The notes: generated from the sequence alone by a model not told the origin. A stretch of 33,112 bases of DNA from DAMCAP01 sp964369265 (GCA_964369265.1 CAYJEV010000010.1:1-33112), one strand, 5' to 3'; positions 1 through 8,159 are shown, counted from the first letter of the stretch. Numbers and translations are program-made.

Positions 1-606
1 TGTTTCTTCAGAAATTAGCCTTAGGGTGTATTCTTCTTCTGTTAGCTTAGCTGGATATCCATCTTTAATATCAATAGATAAATAATACACACCACCTGAA
101 CGAATTACCCTAATACTTGACACTGTATTGCCAGAGCCTGTTTTTGATATTCTAATAGTGTATAAATCCATATATTCATCTGTCAATGGAATTTCTGTTC
201 CTGTTCTTGGCATTATCATTGCATCAACAGGCTCTGCTGGAGGCTCAGAAGAGTTAGGAGGAGTTGGCTCTGAAGACGAAGTTGTAGCCTCAGAAGAGGA
301 TGGTGGAGCAGCTTCTGAAGATGATGAAGTTGGAGGATCAACTGGCGGTGTAACCCCTCCCTCTACTAAAAATGAAATTGGAAAATTATACTCTTCTCCT
401 GGTATTAGTATATCAGAAAATGTTACACCATTCTCATCTTCGCCCAATACTAATTCAAGCACATCTCCTTCTGCCACAAGGCTAGCCGAAAAACGTGATA
501 GGTCATTTGTATCCACAGGACTTGGCCCAGCAATACTAGCGACAGGAGAAGTTATTAGCATAAATGTAATTGCTAATGATACTGTTAGTGAAAGAATTTT
601 TTTCAT
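1..606 (-). CDS. Secreted protein with Ser/Pro-rich linker (C-terminus off the window edge)
   Basis: An open frame runs leftward from ATG at 606 to the window edge, giving 202 residues with no stop. The start has a strong AGGAGGG ribosome binding site just upstream. The first ~27 residues look like a signal peptide: a KK pair, a hydrophobic stretch, then a small-residue site near SIAG. Residues ~28-85 form a first segment. Residues ~86-125 are a low-complexity linker made of repeated SSE/PP units. Residues ~130-202 begin a second segment with beta-rich character (TIRISKTGSG, GGVYYLSIDIKDGYPAKL). This suggests an exported, probably surface or wall-associated protein. I do not recognise the domain family, and any anchor would lie beyond the edge. 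The opposite strand is also open here but has no ribosome binding site or protein-like composition. Confidence 0.75.
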   Translation of the reverse strand, partial: MKKILSLTVSLAITFMLITSPVASIAGPSPVDTNDLSRFSASLVAEGDVLELVLGEDENGVTFSDILIPGEEYNFPISFLVEGGVTPPVDPPTSSSSEAAPPSSSEATTSSSEPTPPNSSEPPAEPVDAMIMPRTGTEIPLTDEYMDLYTIRISKTGSGNTVSSIRVIRSGGVYYLSIDIKDGYPAKLTEEEYTLRLISEET

Positions 607-710
607 CAGTACCCTCCTTTTAAAGAAATAATTGTATATAATAAAAGCACCAAAATGCTATATGAATATTATTTCTCAAAATTATTATTTTAGTATTGGA
701 TATTTTTAGT

Positions 711-753
711 AAAAAAGCCTTGACGATGAATAAAATCTCGTCAAAGCTTTTTT
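711..753 (-). terminator. Rho-independent terminator after the OYE-family gene
   Basis: The 12-nt arms 715-726 and 738-749 pair along their whole length with one G-U. They are flanked by A6 on the left and T6 on the right, so the hairpin could stop transcripts in either direction. Its clear use is for the gene ending at 767. Confidence 0.8.
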
Positions 754-766
754 AAAATAATAATGC

Positions 767-1876
767 CTATTTTGTTATATTAAAAACACATCTTTTGCCC
801 TTAGTCCTAAAGCAACCATTACAAGCAATGCATTTTAATTTATGGTTTCTATCTTTTGCCCATTTTTCGATCAAATCATACTCCGCAACTAGCGGTCTTG
901 ACATAGAGAAGAAGTCAATCCCTGCTTTTTCATGCAGTTGCTCTAATAGCTCAAGGTTGCGATTGCCACCAATAAGGATGATTGGTGTACTCACTTCCTT
1001 TGCAAGCTTAGCAGCAAAATCGCTAAAATAAGACTGGCTATTAACATCATCAACTATCTTTTTTCTTGAAGCCGATTTATTGTTTTTAGTGCATGCTTTA
1101 ATGGAGGCATTACCACCACTTATTTCTATTGCATCCATTCCAATCTCAGAAAGCTTTTTACCAAAATATAAAGCGTCTTCTTCGGTTAATCCGCCATTTT
1201 CAATTCCGTCAGTACAGTTCATTTTGATGGTAACTAAAAAGTCTTCGCCAACTTCTTTACGAATAGCCTCATACACTTCACAAACTATTCTAGCGCGATT
1301 TTCTATACTTCCACCATACTCATCTTCTCTTTTGTTAAAGTATGGAGAAATAAACTGACTAAGCATATATCCATGTGCGCAGTGAATCTGCACTCCATCA
1401 AATCCAGCTGCTTTCGCCCTTCTTGCTGCATCACCAAAAGCTTTAGTTAATATTCTTATTTCCTCTTTTGTCATTTCAGTTGAAAATGTGCCTGTGTTCT
1501 CATCTTGAGCATTTGATGGACCCCAAATAACTCTTTCGTCAACATTATAATCAGTCATAAATCCGCCATATACAATCTGCATGATTATTTTAGCATCATA
1601 TGAATGAACTTTATCAGTTAGCTCTTTATACTCAGCTATAAAGCTATCGTTATATATTCCCATCATGCCAGGGTTTGGCTGCTCATCTTCCATAACAAAA
1701 GCATAGCCAGTTATGATCGTTCCAACGCCACCTCTAGCAAGCTCATAATATATCTCTCTTAACTCATCAGTTAAATGTCCTTTGTCATCTGCAAGGCACT
1801 CCCATGTCGCACCTCTAACAAATCTGTTCTTAACAGACAACTTCCCCATCTTACATTGCTCAAATAATTTAGTCAT
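767..1876 (-). CDS. Old-yellow-enzyme family FMN oxidoreductase (NADH:flavin oxidoreductase type)
   Basis: This 369-residue protein is a single TIM-barrel flavoprotein of the OYE family. It would use NAD(P)H and FMN to reduce activated C=C bonds; the substrate is unknown. Family signs are the N-terminal KNRFVRGATWE, the block GFDGVQIHCAHGYMLSQFISP near residues 155-180 (the HxxHG-type substrate/flavin region), the YGGSIENRAR block after it, and IILIGGNR near residue 300. It lacks the C-terminal NAD(P)H/FAD domains of 2,4-dienoyl-CoA reductase relatives. It ends with four cysteines at 349, 352, 355 and 363, resembling a shortened version of the Fe-S motif of those long enzymes. The start has a GGGGGA-type site. 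It is last in a minus-strand series but has its own promoter at 1914-1942. Confidence 0.85.
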   Translation of the reverse strand: MTKLFEQCKMGKLSVKNRFVRGATWECLADDKGHLTDELREIYYELARGGVGTIITGYAFVMEDEQPNPGMMGIYNDSFIAEYKELTDKVHSYDAKIIMQIVYGGFMTDYNVDERVIWGPSNAQDENTGTFSTEMTKEEIRILTKAFGDAARRAKAAGFDGVQIHCAHGYMLSQFISPYFNKREDEYGGSIENRARIVCEVYEAIRKEVGEDFLVTIKMNCTDGIENGGLTEEDALYFGKKLSEIGMDAIEISGGNASIKACTKNNKSASRKKIVDDVNSQSYFSDFAAKLAKEVSTPIILIGGNRNLELLEQLHEKAGIDFFSMSRPLVAEYDLIEKWAKDRNHKLKCIACNGCFRTKGKRCVFNITK

Positions 1877-1913
1877 TTATTATCCCCCTTCGATTTTAAT
1901 TTAGATATATTAT

Positions 1914-1942
1914 ATTATAATCTAAACTTCTACTAAAATCAA
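1914..1942 (-). promoter_or_regulatory. Sigma-A promoter for the OYE-family gene
   Basis: On the minus strand TTGATT (1937-1942) is followed after 17 bp by a perfect TATAAT (1914-1919), predicting a start near 1907, about 30 nt before the ATG at 1876. No hairpin separates it from the upstream gene, so read-through is also possible. Confidence 0.65.
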
Positions 1943-1944
1943 CC

Positions 1945-2592
1945 TTAGCTTTCTGTGTTAGTTAACACACCTTTTTTCTTGCCTATAATTCCAACAACAA
2001 TTGTGAAGATAACTAATATGCTTATTGAAACAGCAATACCCAAAGGATTTTCAGTTATGTTGGACGCTGTGTAACCTAAGTATGCATATACAAATGAGCC
2101 TGGCAACATGCCTAAGAAAGTAGCGAGAGTGTAGCTTTTATAATTTATATTTAGCACACCTGATAGATAATTAACACCAGCAAATGGAAATAAGGGGATT
2201 AGCCTTGCATACATCATGAATATAAAAGCTTTTTCTTTTGACATATTCGTTGCCTTATCAAGAAAACTGCCGCCTTTAATATATTTAAGCACCATATCTT
2301 TCCCCATAAATTTTGCTGCATGATAAGATATGTGACACCCTAAATTGGAAGCAACAACTATTAGAAGCAAGCCTTTCCAAAACCCAAATATTGGAGGAGC
2401 AATTAGTGTGAAAACCGATGCTGGCAACACAAATACAACAGAAACTGCATATATCACAACATATATAGCTGGTGCAAATGGATTATCTCCTATGCTCTCA
2501 ATAAAACTTACCAAAGCATTTATATCAATAAACTTTCTAGCTAACACCAATACTAAAATAATTATACCTAGTATTATTAGCTTCTTTTTCAT
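1945..2592 (-). CDS. TVP38/TMEM64 (DedA-superfamily) membrane protein
   Basis: This 215-residue polytopic membrane protein belongs to the TVP38/TMEM64 group (formerly SNARE-associated). It starts with a hydrophobic helix (residues ~4-20). The central family region is visible as FGFWKGLLLIVVASNLGCHISYHAAKFMG, followed by MMYARLIPLFPFAGVNYLSG, where the R-L-x-P-x-F-P pattern is the DedA/TVP38 signature. The family is now linked to lipid scrambling or translocation, but the bacterial role is poorly known. It sits 36 bp downstream of the MerA-like oxidoreductase. This pair is recurrent in bacteria and sometimes fused, so the two probably act together. Confidence 0.85.
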   Translation of the reverse strand: MKKKLIILGIIILVLVLARKFIDINALVSFIESIGDNPFAPAIYVVIYAVSVVFVLPASVFTLIAPPIFGFWKGLLLIVVASNLGCHISYHAAKFMGKDMVLKYIKGGSFLDKATNMSKEKAFIFMMYARLIPLFPFAGVNYLSGVLNINYKSYTLATFLGMLPGSFVYAYLGYTASNITENPLGIAVSISILVIFTIVVGIIGKKKGVLTNTES

Positions 2593-2628
2593 TTTATCTT
2601 CATTCCCTTCATTTTAATTATGTTAAAA

Positions 2629-4047
2629 TTATCTTGTAACTATCTTTTTGAGCAGGTTTCTCTGCCAATCTTTAGCAGACGACTTAAAATCATCTAAGGC
2701 TAAGCTCTTTAAAATTTCTCCTTGCACAGGGTATTGATAAATTACAGACATTAAGCTACTAAGCTTCATTTTTTTAGTTAGCATTAAAGAAAATACAGGA
2801 AGCATCTCGCCAGCATGTTCTCCAACAATTGTCGCTCCTATTACTCTTTTTTTATTGTCTAATAACACCTTTACAAAACCTTCCCTATCATCCTCTGCTT
2901 TTGCCCTATCGTTTTGAGAAATTGGAAGCTTATACTGAAAAGCTAATTTACCTGCTTCGTCAGCATCTTTTAATGTCAATCCGACATGCGCAACCTCTGG
3001 CACTGTATAGGTTGTCCATGACATATTATAATAATTTGCTTTAAAGAAAGGCGTTATCAATGCATTTTTGACAACAACAGACGCTTCATATCCTGCGGCG
3101 TGTGTGAACAGATATTTCCCTCTAACATCACCGCAAGCAAAGATGTTTTTAATATTAGTTCTTAAATAATCATCTACTTCAATGAAACCACGTTTGTTTG
3201 TAATAACACCTATATTTTCAAGACCTAAACCTTCTGTGTTTGGAACTCGACCAACAGACACTAAAAGCAAATCGCCTTTAATATCAATTTTCTCTCCATT
3301 TTGTGTTACATTTAAAACTATTTCCCCATCAACTTCACTTACCTCATTTAACGTTGTGCTAAGGTGAAGGTTTATACCATCCTTAATAAGAGCATTTTTC
3401 ATTATATCCGAAACTTCTGGATCATCTTTTGTAAATAAACCAGCAGAGCGATTAACAATATGCACCTCGCTCCCCAAATGCGCAAATCCTTGCCCTAGCT
3501 CTAGACCTATTGGACCTGCGCCAAGGACAATTAATCGTTTTGGAGTGAAATCTAAGCTGAAAATATTTTCGTTTGTATAGTATTTTACATTTTCGAGCCC
3601 TTTAAGCTCTGGCACAAATGCTCTTGAGCCAGTTGAAATAACAATTGACTTTGCACTAAATCTCTCGCCATTGACCTCTATTGTATGATGGTCAATTAAC
3701 TTACCTTTTCCAAGCTTAACATCAACTCCCAAACCTTCAAAACGCTCTTTAGAGTCGTGAGGAGCAATCTCAGCTATTACATCGCTAACTCTTCCCATAA
3801 CATCCTTCATTGATGTTTCAAAACTAGCTGAATTCAAGCCATAGTTATTGGCTTTTCTTATTTTTTGTGCAAGATGCGCTGACTTTAAAAAAGTTTTGCT
3901 AGGAACACAGCCATAGTTAAGGCAGTCGCCCCCCAGTTTCTTGCCCTCAACCAGCAGAACTTTTGCACCCATCGAAGCCCCCGCAGAAGCGACTACTAAG
4001 CCACCACTTCCAGCACCAATAATAGCAATATCATATTGATATTTCAT
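2629..4047 (-). CDS. MerA-like pyridine nucleotide-disulfide oxidoreductase
   Basis: This 472-residue class-I flavoprotein disulfide reductase is of the dihydrolipoyl dehydrogenase/mercuric reductase type. FAD is bound by GAGSGG (residues 11-16), the redox disulfide is C42-x4-C47 in GGDCLNYGCVPSK, NAD(P) is bound by GAGPIGLELG, the second FAD motif is IFACGDV, and a dimerisation domain follows. The catalytic His-Pro of lipoamide dehydrogenases (HPTxSE) is replaced by Tyr439-Pro in YPVQGE, with Glu444 kept; mercuric reductase has tyrosine there too. The N-terminal heavy-metal domain and the C-terminal Cys-Cys of MerA are both absent, so mercury reduction is unlikely. The natural disulfide substrate is unknown. 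It is first in an operon with the TVP38 gene, behind the extended -10 promoter at 4106-4114. Confidence 0.85.
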   Translation of the reverse strand: MKYQYDIAIIGAGSGGLVVASAGASMGAKVLLVEGKKLGGDCLNYGCVPSKTFLKSAHLAQKIRKANNYGLNSASFETSMKDVMGRVSDVIAEIAPHDSKERFEGLGVDVKLGKGKLIDHHTIEVNGERFSAKSIVISTGSRAFVPELKGLENVKYYTNENIFSLDFTPKRLIVLGAGPIGLELGQGFAHLGSEVHIVNRSAGLFTKDDPEVSDIMKNALIKDGINLHLSTTLNEVSEVDGEIVLNVTQNGEKIDIKGDLLLVSVGRVPNTEGLGLENIGVITNKRGFIEVDDYLRTNIKNIFACGDVRGKYLFTHAAGYEASVVVKNALITPFFKANYYNMSWTTYTVPEVAHVGLTLKDADEAGKLAFQYKLPISQNDRAKAEDDREGFVKVLLDNKKRVIGATIVGEHAGEMLPVFSLMLTKKMKLSSLMSVIYQYPVQGEILKSLALDDFKSSAKDWQRNLLKKIVTR

Positions 4048-4073
4048 AAAATCATTTCCTTTCTTAATAAATA

Positions 4074-4088
4074 TGATAATTATTACTA
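4074..4088. promoter_or_regulatory. Weak Fur/PerR-like inverted repeat upstream of the MerA-like gene
   Basis: The 15-mer TGATAATTATTACTA matches 12 of 14 specified positions of the 7-1-7 Fur consensus TGATAATNATTATCA. It lies between the predicted transcription start and the ATG. In such AT-rich DNA chance matches are common, so this is only a candidate. Confidence 0.2.
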
Positions 4089-4105
4089 TAATTATTATTG
4101 CAATT

Positions 4106-4114
4106 ATTATATCA
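4106..4114 (-). promoter_or_regulatory. Extended -10 promoter for the MerA-like/TVP38 operon
   Basis: The minus strand reads TGATATAAT, a TGn extension joined to a perfect -10 hexamer. No good -35 is seen 16-18 bp upstream, which is common for extended -10 promoters. The predicted start lies about 50 nt before the ATG at 4047. Confidence 0.45.
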
Positions 4115-4230
4115 TACTTAACTTAAAAATTAGTGAATTTTTGTAAAATTATAGTTAATTTAACCAAACTAACCTTTGTAACATTATTATACTAAATAGC
4201 ATTATTTTATAAACAATAGTTTCAAATCAT

Positions 4231-4263
4231 AAAAAATAACCCCACATCTCTCGATATAGGGTT
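4231..4263 (-). terminator. Rho-independent terminator after the AbgT-type transporter
   Basis: The minus strand folds into an 11-bp stem (4253-4263 with 4238-4248, including G-U pairs) closed by a GAGA tetraloop, then ATTTTTT (4231-4237). It lies 35 bp past the stop at 4299. Confidence 0.8.
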
Positions 4264-4298
4264 TAGGAAAATGGGGATATTCATATTTTATCTAAAAT

Positions 4299-5873
4299 TT
4301 ACATGAAGATTGGAACACCTGGTCCAAGAGGCATTCCTAATGTGTAGAATCCAAATAACAATAACACTAGAGAAACCAAGAATGCTATACTATAAGGAAC
4401 CATTAGTGAGATAACTGTTCCTATACCAACTTTGCGATCTGGGTTATCATTATAAACAACCAGAAGCCCCATAATTACAGGTACATAATACTCAATTGGT
4501 GAAATTATATTTGTACATGTATCTGCTATTCTGAATGCTGCTTGTACTAATGCAGGAGAGAAGCCAAGCTGAGCTAATGCTGGAATAAAAATTGGTGCTA
4601 TAACTAGCCATTTTGCGCTCGCACTAGTAACAAATAGATTTATAACAGTACAGATTAGTATGTATGCAATAATTAATGGGAAGCCAGATATATTACTGCT
4701 AGATAGCCATTGACCTAATGATACGCCTATAACTGTTGAAAGGTTACTAGCTGTAAATAAATGAATAAAGACAGCCGCTGGAAGTGCTATAACTAAAAAG
4801 CTCAACGCATTTCCTAGACCTTTTTGCATTATTGATGGAACATCACTCATAGTTTTTATAACTCCTGAGCCCTTACCATACGCAATACCTGTTATAAAGA
4901 AGAAAAAGAAAATTATCGTTATAACACTACTTAATAACGGAGATTTCGGCAAGAATTCTCCAGTTGTTGCGTCTCTGAAAGGAGAGCCTTGAGGTATACA
5001 CATCAGTATAATTAGCCCAAAATACACAAGGGCTGCATAGCCGCTGTATCTAAGCCCTTTTAGTTCTGCTGCAGTTAGTTCTTGTTCCTTAAGCTTATCA
5101 TTAGCTGCAAGCTTTGAAGTTTTACCAAGCTTCGGCTCAATGTAGTATTTTGTAACTAACCAGATTGCTCCTGTTAAAACAAAAGTCGCAGCAACAAGGA
5201 AATAATAGTTAATCATTATATGGGTTGGTGCATCAATTCCTAATGAAGTAACAACAGATTCTGTTATACCAACAAGGATTGCATCGCTTCCTCCAACCAT
5301 AATGTTAGCTGTAAATCCACCATCAGCTGCAGCATAAGCAACTGCAATACCTACCCAAGGATTTAAGCCCATTGAGTGGAAGATGGCTGCCGCTAGTGCA
5401 GGAAGAACTATGATACCAGCATCCGAGGCAATGTTCGAACAAATACCAACAAAAGCAAGTACAATAACTATCCTTGAGGATGGTGTACCAAGAATTGTTT
5501 TTCTTATAAGCGCTGAGAACATTCCTGTTTGATCAAGTATACCAACACCAAGCATGATAGTTAGAACTAGCCCTAAAGGATAGAATGCTGCGTAAATGCT
5601 AGTTAAAGAGGTTGTTAGTGAGGTTAGTGTTGCGCCTGTCATTAAATTTGTAACGCCTTCAGTTACCATTGCAGGAGCTTCACCAGCAACTCTTGAACCC
5701 TTTAAGTAAGTGACTTCCACACCAGAGCTAGCAAGCACACCAGAAACAACCACTACAATGATTGATAAAATGATGAAAAGCCAAAATGGATGTGGAAGCT
5801 TGTTGCCGACAACTTCAATACCATCAATGAATTTGTCAAACAAGCTTTTCTTTTTTACAGTTGTGTTTTCCAT
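4299..5873 (-). CDS. AbgT family transporter
   Basis: This 524-residue membrane protein is of the AbgT/MtrF ion-transporter family. E. coli AbgT takes up p-aminobenzoyl-glutamate, and some relatives export sulfonamides. Family features are the N-terminal LPHPFWLFIILSIIVVVVS, the reentrant-loop block ASDAGIIVLPALAAAIFHSMG, the AYAAADGGFTANIMVGGSDAIL stretch, and the C-terminal SASAKWLVIAPIFIPAL plus DTCTNIISPIEYYVPVI regions. Length fits the family. It begins 22 bp after the amidohydrolase gene and almost certainly shares its transcript, so uptake of an N-acyl amino acid or dipeptide-like substrate that the hydrolase cleaves is a reasonable inference. The usual partners, the M20 peptidases AbgA and AbgB, are absent here. 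Confidence 0.9.
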   Translation of the reverse strand: MENTTVKKKSLFDKFIDGIEVVGNKLPHPFWLFIILSIIVVVVSGVLASSGVEVTYLKGSRVAGEAPAMVTEGVTNLMTGATLTSLTTSLTSIYAAFYPLGLVLTIMLGVGILDQTGMFSALIRKTILGTPSSRIVIVLAFVGICSNIASDAGIIVLPALAAAIFHSMGLNPWVGIAVAYAAADGGFTANIMVGGSDAILVGITESVVTSLGIDAPTHIMINYYFLVAATFVLTGAIWLVTKYYIEPKLGKTSKLAANDKLKEQELTAAELKGLRYSGYAALVYFGLIILMCIPQGSPFRDATTGEFLPKSPLLSSVITIIFFFFFITGIAYGKGSGVIKTMSDVPSIMQKGLGNALSFLVIALPAAVFIHLFTASNLSTVIGVSLGQWLSSSNISGFPLIIAYILICTVINLFVTSASAKWLVIAPIFIPALAQLGFSPALVQAAFRIADTCTNIISPIEYYVPVIMGLLVVYNDNPDRKVGIGTVISLMVPYSIAFLVSLVLLLFGFYTLGMPLGPGVPIFM

Positions 5874-5895
5874 AAAATTTCCTCCGCTTTAAATT

Positions 5896-7077
5896 TTATA
5901 TATGAAACAAATGCCCATCACGAAATACATGTGTTGGTGCATTTGACATCACCATAATGTCTTGGTCTGGCTTGCCATCAATAACAATTAAGTCTGCTTT
6001 TTTACCAACTTTGATTGTTCCAATAATAGCATCGAGGCCAGCAGCTTCAGCGCTATAAATAGTCGCTTGCTTCAAAAGTTCTATATTACTACATTTAAAA
6101 GCCTCTTTTCTCATTTTAAACTCATATGCAGGGTTTGCTAACCAAACTTCAAGATTTATGTCAGTACCCCAACCATATTTAAGCCCAGCTTGTAAGCCTA
6201 GCGATAATAGCTCAGCAGATTTTTGCTTCAGAAGATATTTTGGAGAGCCTATTAAATGTGGCTTTTGATAGCTAATGGCTGTCGATAATGTTGGAATGAC
6301 ATAGCAGTCTTTTCGATTTTTAATAAGTTCTATACATTCCTCATCTAAAAATGAAGCATGTTCTATTGTTCTAACGCCAGCACTCACAGCAGAAAAGATA
6401 GCATCTTTGCTATGACAATGTGCAGCAACATAGCTATCTTTCATTTTAGCAACTTCAACTGCAGCCTTTATTTCGATCTTCTCCATTATAGGTTGAGTTG
6501 GCGCTCCTCCAGCATTTGAAAAAGCTCCAGAAGCCATTATCTTTATAAATGATGCACCAAACTTTAGCTCTTCCCTACAAGCTTTCTTAATTTCCTTCGT
6601 ACCATCTGCCTCATTATACATCCCAGCAAAACTTTGATTGCCTGTTTCTGTTGGAGTTACTATTAGTCCACACGAAATAATTCTAGGTCCTTTTAGATTG
6701 CCATCACTAATATGCTTTGATAAAGCATTTGCTGCCCTAAAATCAGATCCACAATCTCTAATAGTTGTATATCCTTGCTTTAGAAAACAATTAGCATGAT
6801 GATAGTATCTCAATGTAGCATCTGCCTCTGTTGTTCCAACAGCCTCATAGCCAGAGCTACTATTCCACTGAACAAGATGTGTGTGCAAATCTATTAAACC
6901 AGGAAGGACAGTCTTATAATTCATATCCAAAATATCAGCTTCTTCACATTCAATTTTTTCTGCTATAGCGACTATTTCTGTGTCATTCAATAGTATATCA
7001 CCAAATTCGTTAGCATACCCTTCTGTTAATTCCGAAATAAATCTGCAATTTACAATTAAGATTGGTTTCATTTGCAT
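5896..7077 (-). CDS. Metal-dependent amidohydrolase (imidazolonepropionase / Xaa-Pro dipeptidase-like)
   Basis: This 393-residue enzyme of the amidohydrolase superfamily has a TIM barrel with a small beta domain built from both termini. The metal site is visible: DLHTHL (residues ~62-67), a candidate bridging Lys in FIKIMASGAF, HCHSKD for the next histidines, TIEHASFLD, and the final catalytic Asp in WGTDINLE. The C-terminus carries GTIKVGKKADLIVIDGKP, standard for the family. Similar enzymes hydrolyse N-acyl or dipeptide bonds at proline, arginine or lysine, so the exact substrate cannot be set. It is first in a two-gene unit with the AbgT transporter. A palindrome beside its promoter suggests a dedicated repressor encoded elsewhere. 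Confidence 0.85.
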   Translation of the reverse strand: MQMKPILIVNCRFISELTEGYANEFGDILLNDTEIVAIAEKIECEEADILDMNYKTVLPGLIDLHTHLVQWNSSSGYEAVGTTEADATLRYYHHANCFLKQGYTTIRDCGSDFRAANALSKHISDGNLKGPRIISCGLIVTPTETGNQSFAGMYNEADGTKEIKKACREELKFGASFIKIMASGAFSNAGGAPTQPIMEKIEIKAAVEVAKMKDSYVAAHCHSKDAIFSAVSAGVRTIEHASFLDEECIELIKNRKDCYVIPTLSTAISYQKPHLIGSPKYLLKQKSAELLSLGLQAGLKYGWGTDINLEVWLANPAYEFKMRKEAFKCSNIELLKQATIYSAEAAGLDAIIGTIKVGKKADLIVIDGKPDQDIMVMSNAPTHVFRDGHLFHI

Positions 7078-7133
7078 TCACCTCTAAATAAATTATAATA
7101 AATTTCTAATTGAATCTCTGTGTATAAACATTA

Positions 7134-7174
7134 ACATTTTTAATGAAATTAGTCAATGTTTTTACAGTAAAAAC
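7134..7174 (-). promoter_or_regulatory. Candidate promoter and 17-bp palindromic operator for amidohydrolase-abgT
   Basis: GTTTTTAC-A-GTAAAAAC (7158-7174) is a perfect palindrome with 8-bp arms. One base away on the minus strand lies TTGACT (-35, 7151-7156). The expected -10 after 17 bp is a weak TAATGT. An operator abutting a -35 with a poor -10 fits an activator or repressor-controlled promoter, but the -10 is not convincing. Confidence 0.35.
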
Positions 7175-7354
7175 TATAACTAACTTACATTTTTGTTATA
7201 ATAGTTAATTTTATATAGACATCTTTATGCAAATGTGTAAAATTTAATAGCGCTACTAATCACATAAATTAGTTTACAAAATAAGTCAATTATATATTCT
7301 AATTTTAAATTGTGAAATTTATATCTATCTAACATTCATAATATTTTTCCAGAT

Positions 7355-7389
7355 AAAAAAAATAAGCCCCACTCAAAAGAGCAGGGCTT
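7355..7389 (-). terminator. Rho-independent terminator after the AIM24 gene
   Basis: An 11-bp stem (7379-7389 with 7364-7374, two G-U pairs) with a 4-nt loop is followed on the minus strand by ATTTTTTTT. It lies just downstream of the stop at 7409. Confidence 0.9.
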
Positions 7390-7408
7390 AAATATTTTAA
7401 TAGTTAGA

Positions 7409-8089
7409 TTATTTACTTGCTGGGAAATATGGACGAAGCGCATTCGCAAGGCCTGAAACTGGAGCAGTTTGAAGAATGATTTTGCCAGGGCCAGTTACAA
7501 CAGTATTGAAAATACCCTCTCCACCAAACAGCATATTTTTAACTCCTGGAACTGTTTTAATCTCCATTGAGCATGTTTCTTCCATCATTGTTAGGTAGCC
7601 AGTATCAACTACCATGCTTTGCCCAGCAGCTAGATCATATTCAACAGCAAAGCCATCTATTTCAATGAATGCTGTACCGTTTCCGCTAATTTTTTGCATG
7701 ATGAAGCCCTCTCCACCAAAAAGAGCTGTACCAATTTTCTTTTGGAAGAAAATTGAAAGCTCAACACCTTCTGTACCGGCAAGAAAAGCAGATTTTTGCA
7801 CAATTACGGGCTTGTTAGGTGTTACTTCAAATGCTCTTATAGATCCTGGAAAACTTGAAGAAAACGCTATCATTCCAGCAGCACCCTCAGCTGTGTATTT
7901 ATTTTGGAAAAGTGCTTCGCCAGAAACAAGTCTGCCAAACACCTTACCTAAACCACCATTGCTTGTTGTTTCCATCTTCATGTTTGGGGACATCCAACAC
8001 ATTGAACCACTTTCGTTTATCATTGTTTCGCCCTGCTCTAATTCGCAAACTACTACTGGTAATGGCTCGCCTATTATGTTGTATTTCAT
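7409..8089 (-). CDS. AIM24/TIGR00266 family protein
   Basis: This 226-residue protein belongs to the AIM24 (TIGR00266) family, a trimer-like beta fold of unknown function in bacteria. Visible family features are the near-terminal LEQGETMINESGSMCWMSPNMKMET, GLGKVFGRLVSGEALFQNKY, the repeated glycine-rich turns LFGGEGFIMQKISG and LFGGEGIFNTVVTGPG, and the end block ILQTAPVSGLANALRPY. Length is normal and there are no membrane segments or signal peptide. It is a single-gene transcription unit, with a consensus promoter at 8131-8159 and a terminator at 7355-7389, so it is probably well expressed. It is transcribed divergently from the diguanylate cyclase. Confidence 0.9.
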   Translation of the reverse strand: MKYNIIGEPLPVVVCELEQGETMINESGSMCWMSPNMKMETTSNGGLGKVFGRLVSGEALFQNKYTAEGAAGMIAFSSSFPGSIRAFEVTPNKPVIVQKSAFLAGTEGVELSIFFQKKIGTALFGGEGFIMQKISGNGTAFIEIDGFAVEYDLAAGQSMVVDTGYLTMMEETCSMEIKTVPGVKNMLFGGEGIFNTVVTGPGKIILQTAPVSGLANALRPYFPASK

Positions 8090-8130
8090 CGCTTAATCCT
8101 CTTTCAATGAATATTTTCTTATTTTTAATA

Positions 8131-8159
8131 ATTATACATCATATTGAAATTTCTGTCAA
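8131..8159 (-). promoter_or_regulatory. Perfect-consensus sigma-A promoter for the AIM24 gene
   Basis: On the minus strand TTGACA (8154-8159) and TATAAT (8131-8136) are separated by exactly 17 bp. The start would be near 8124, about 35 nt before the ATG. Confidence 0.85.

Larger units (their letters stand above)
7078..7408. other. Intergenic region between the AIM24 gene and the amidohydrolase gene
   Basis: These 331 bp hold no gene. They contain the AIM24 terminator (7355-7389), a palindrome (7158-7174) and a candidate minus-strand promoter for the amidohydrolase. The remainder is AT-rich with no open frame that has a ribosome binding site. Confidence 0.7.

Noticed and set aside
128..631. 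Plus-strand open frame of 167 residues with low-complexity Ser/Glu/Gly content
   Set aside because: It is antisense to the secreted-protein gene, which has a signal peptide and a strong ribosome site. The plus-strand frame has neither.
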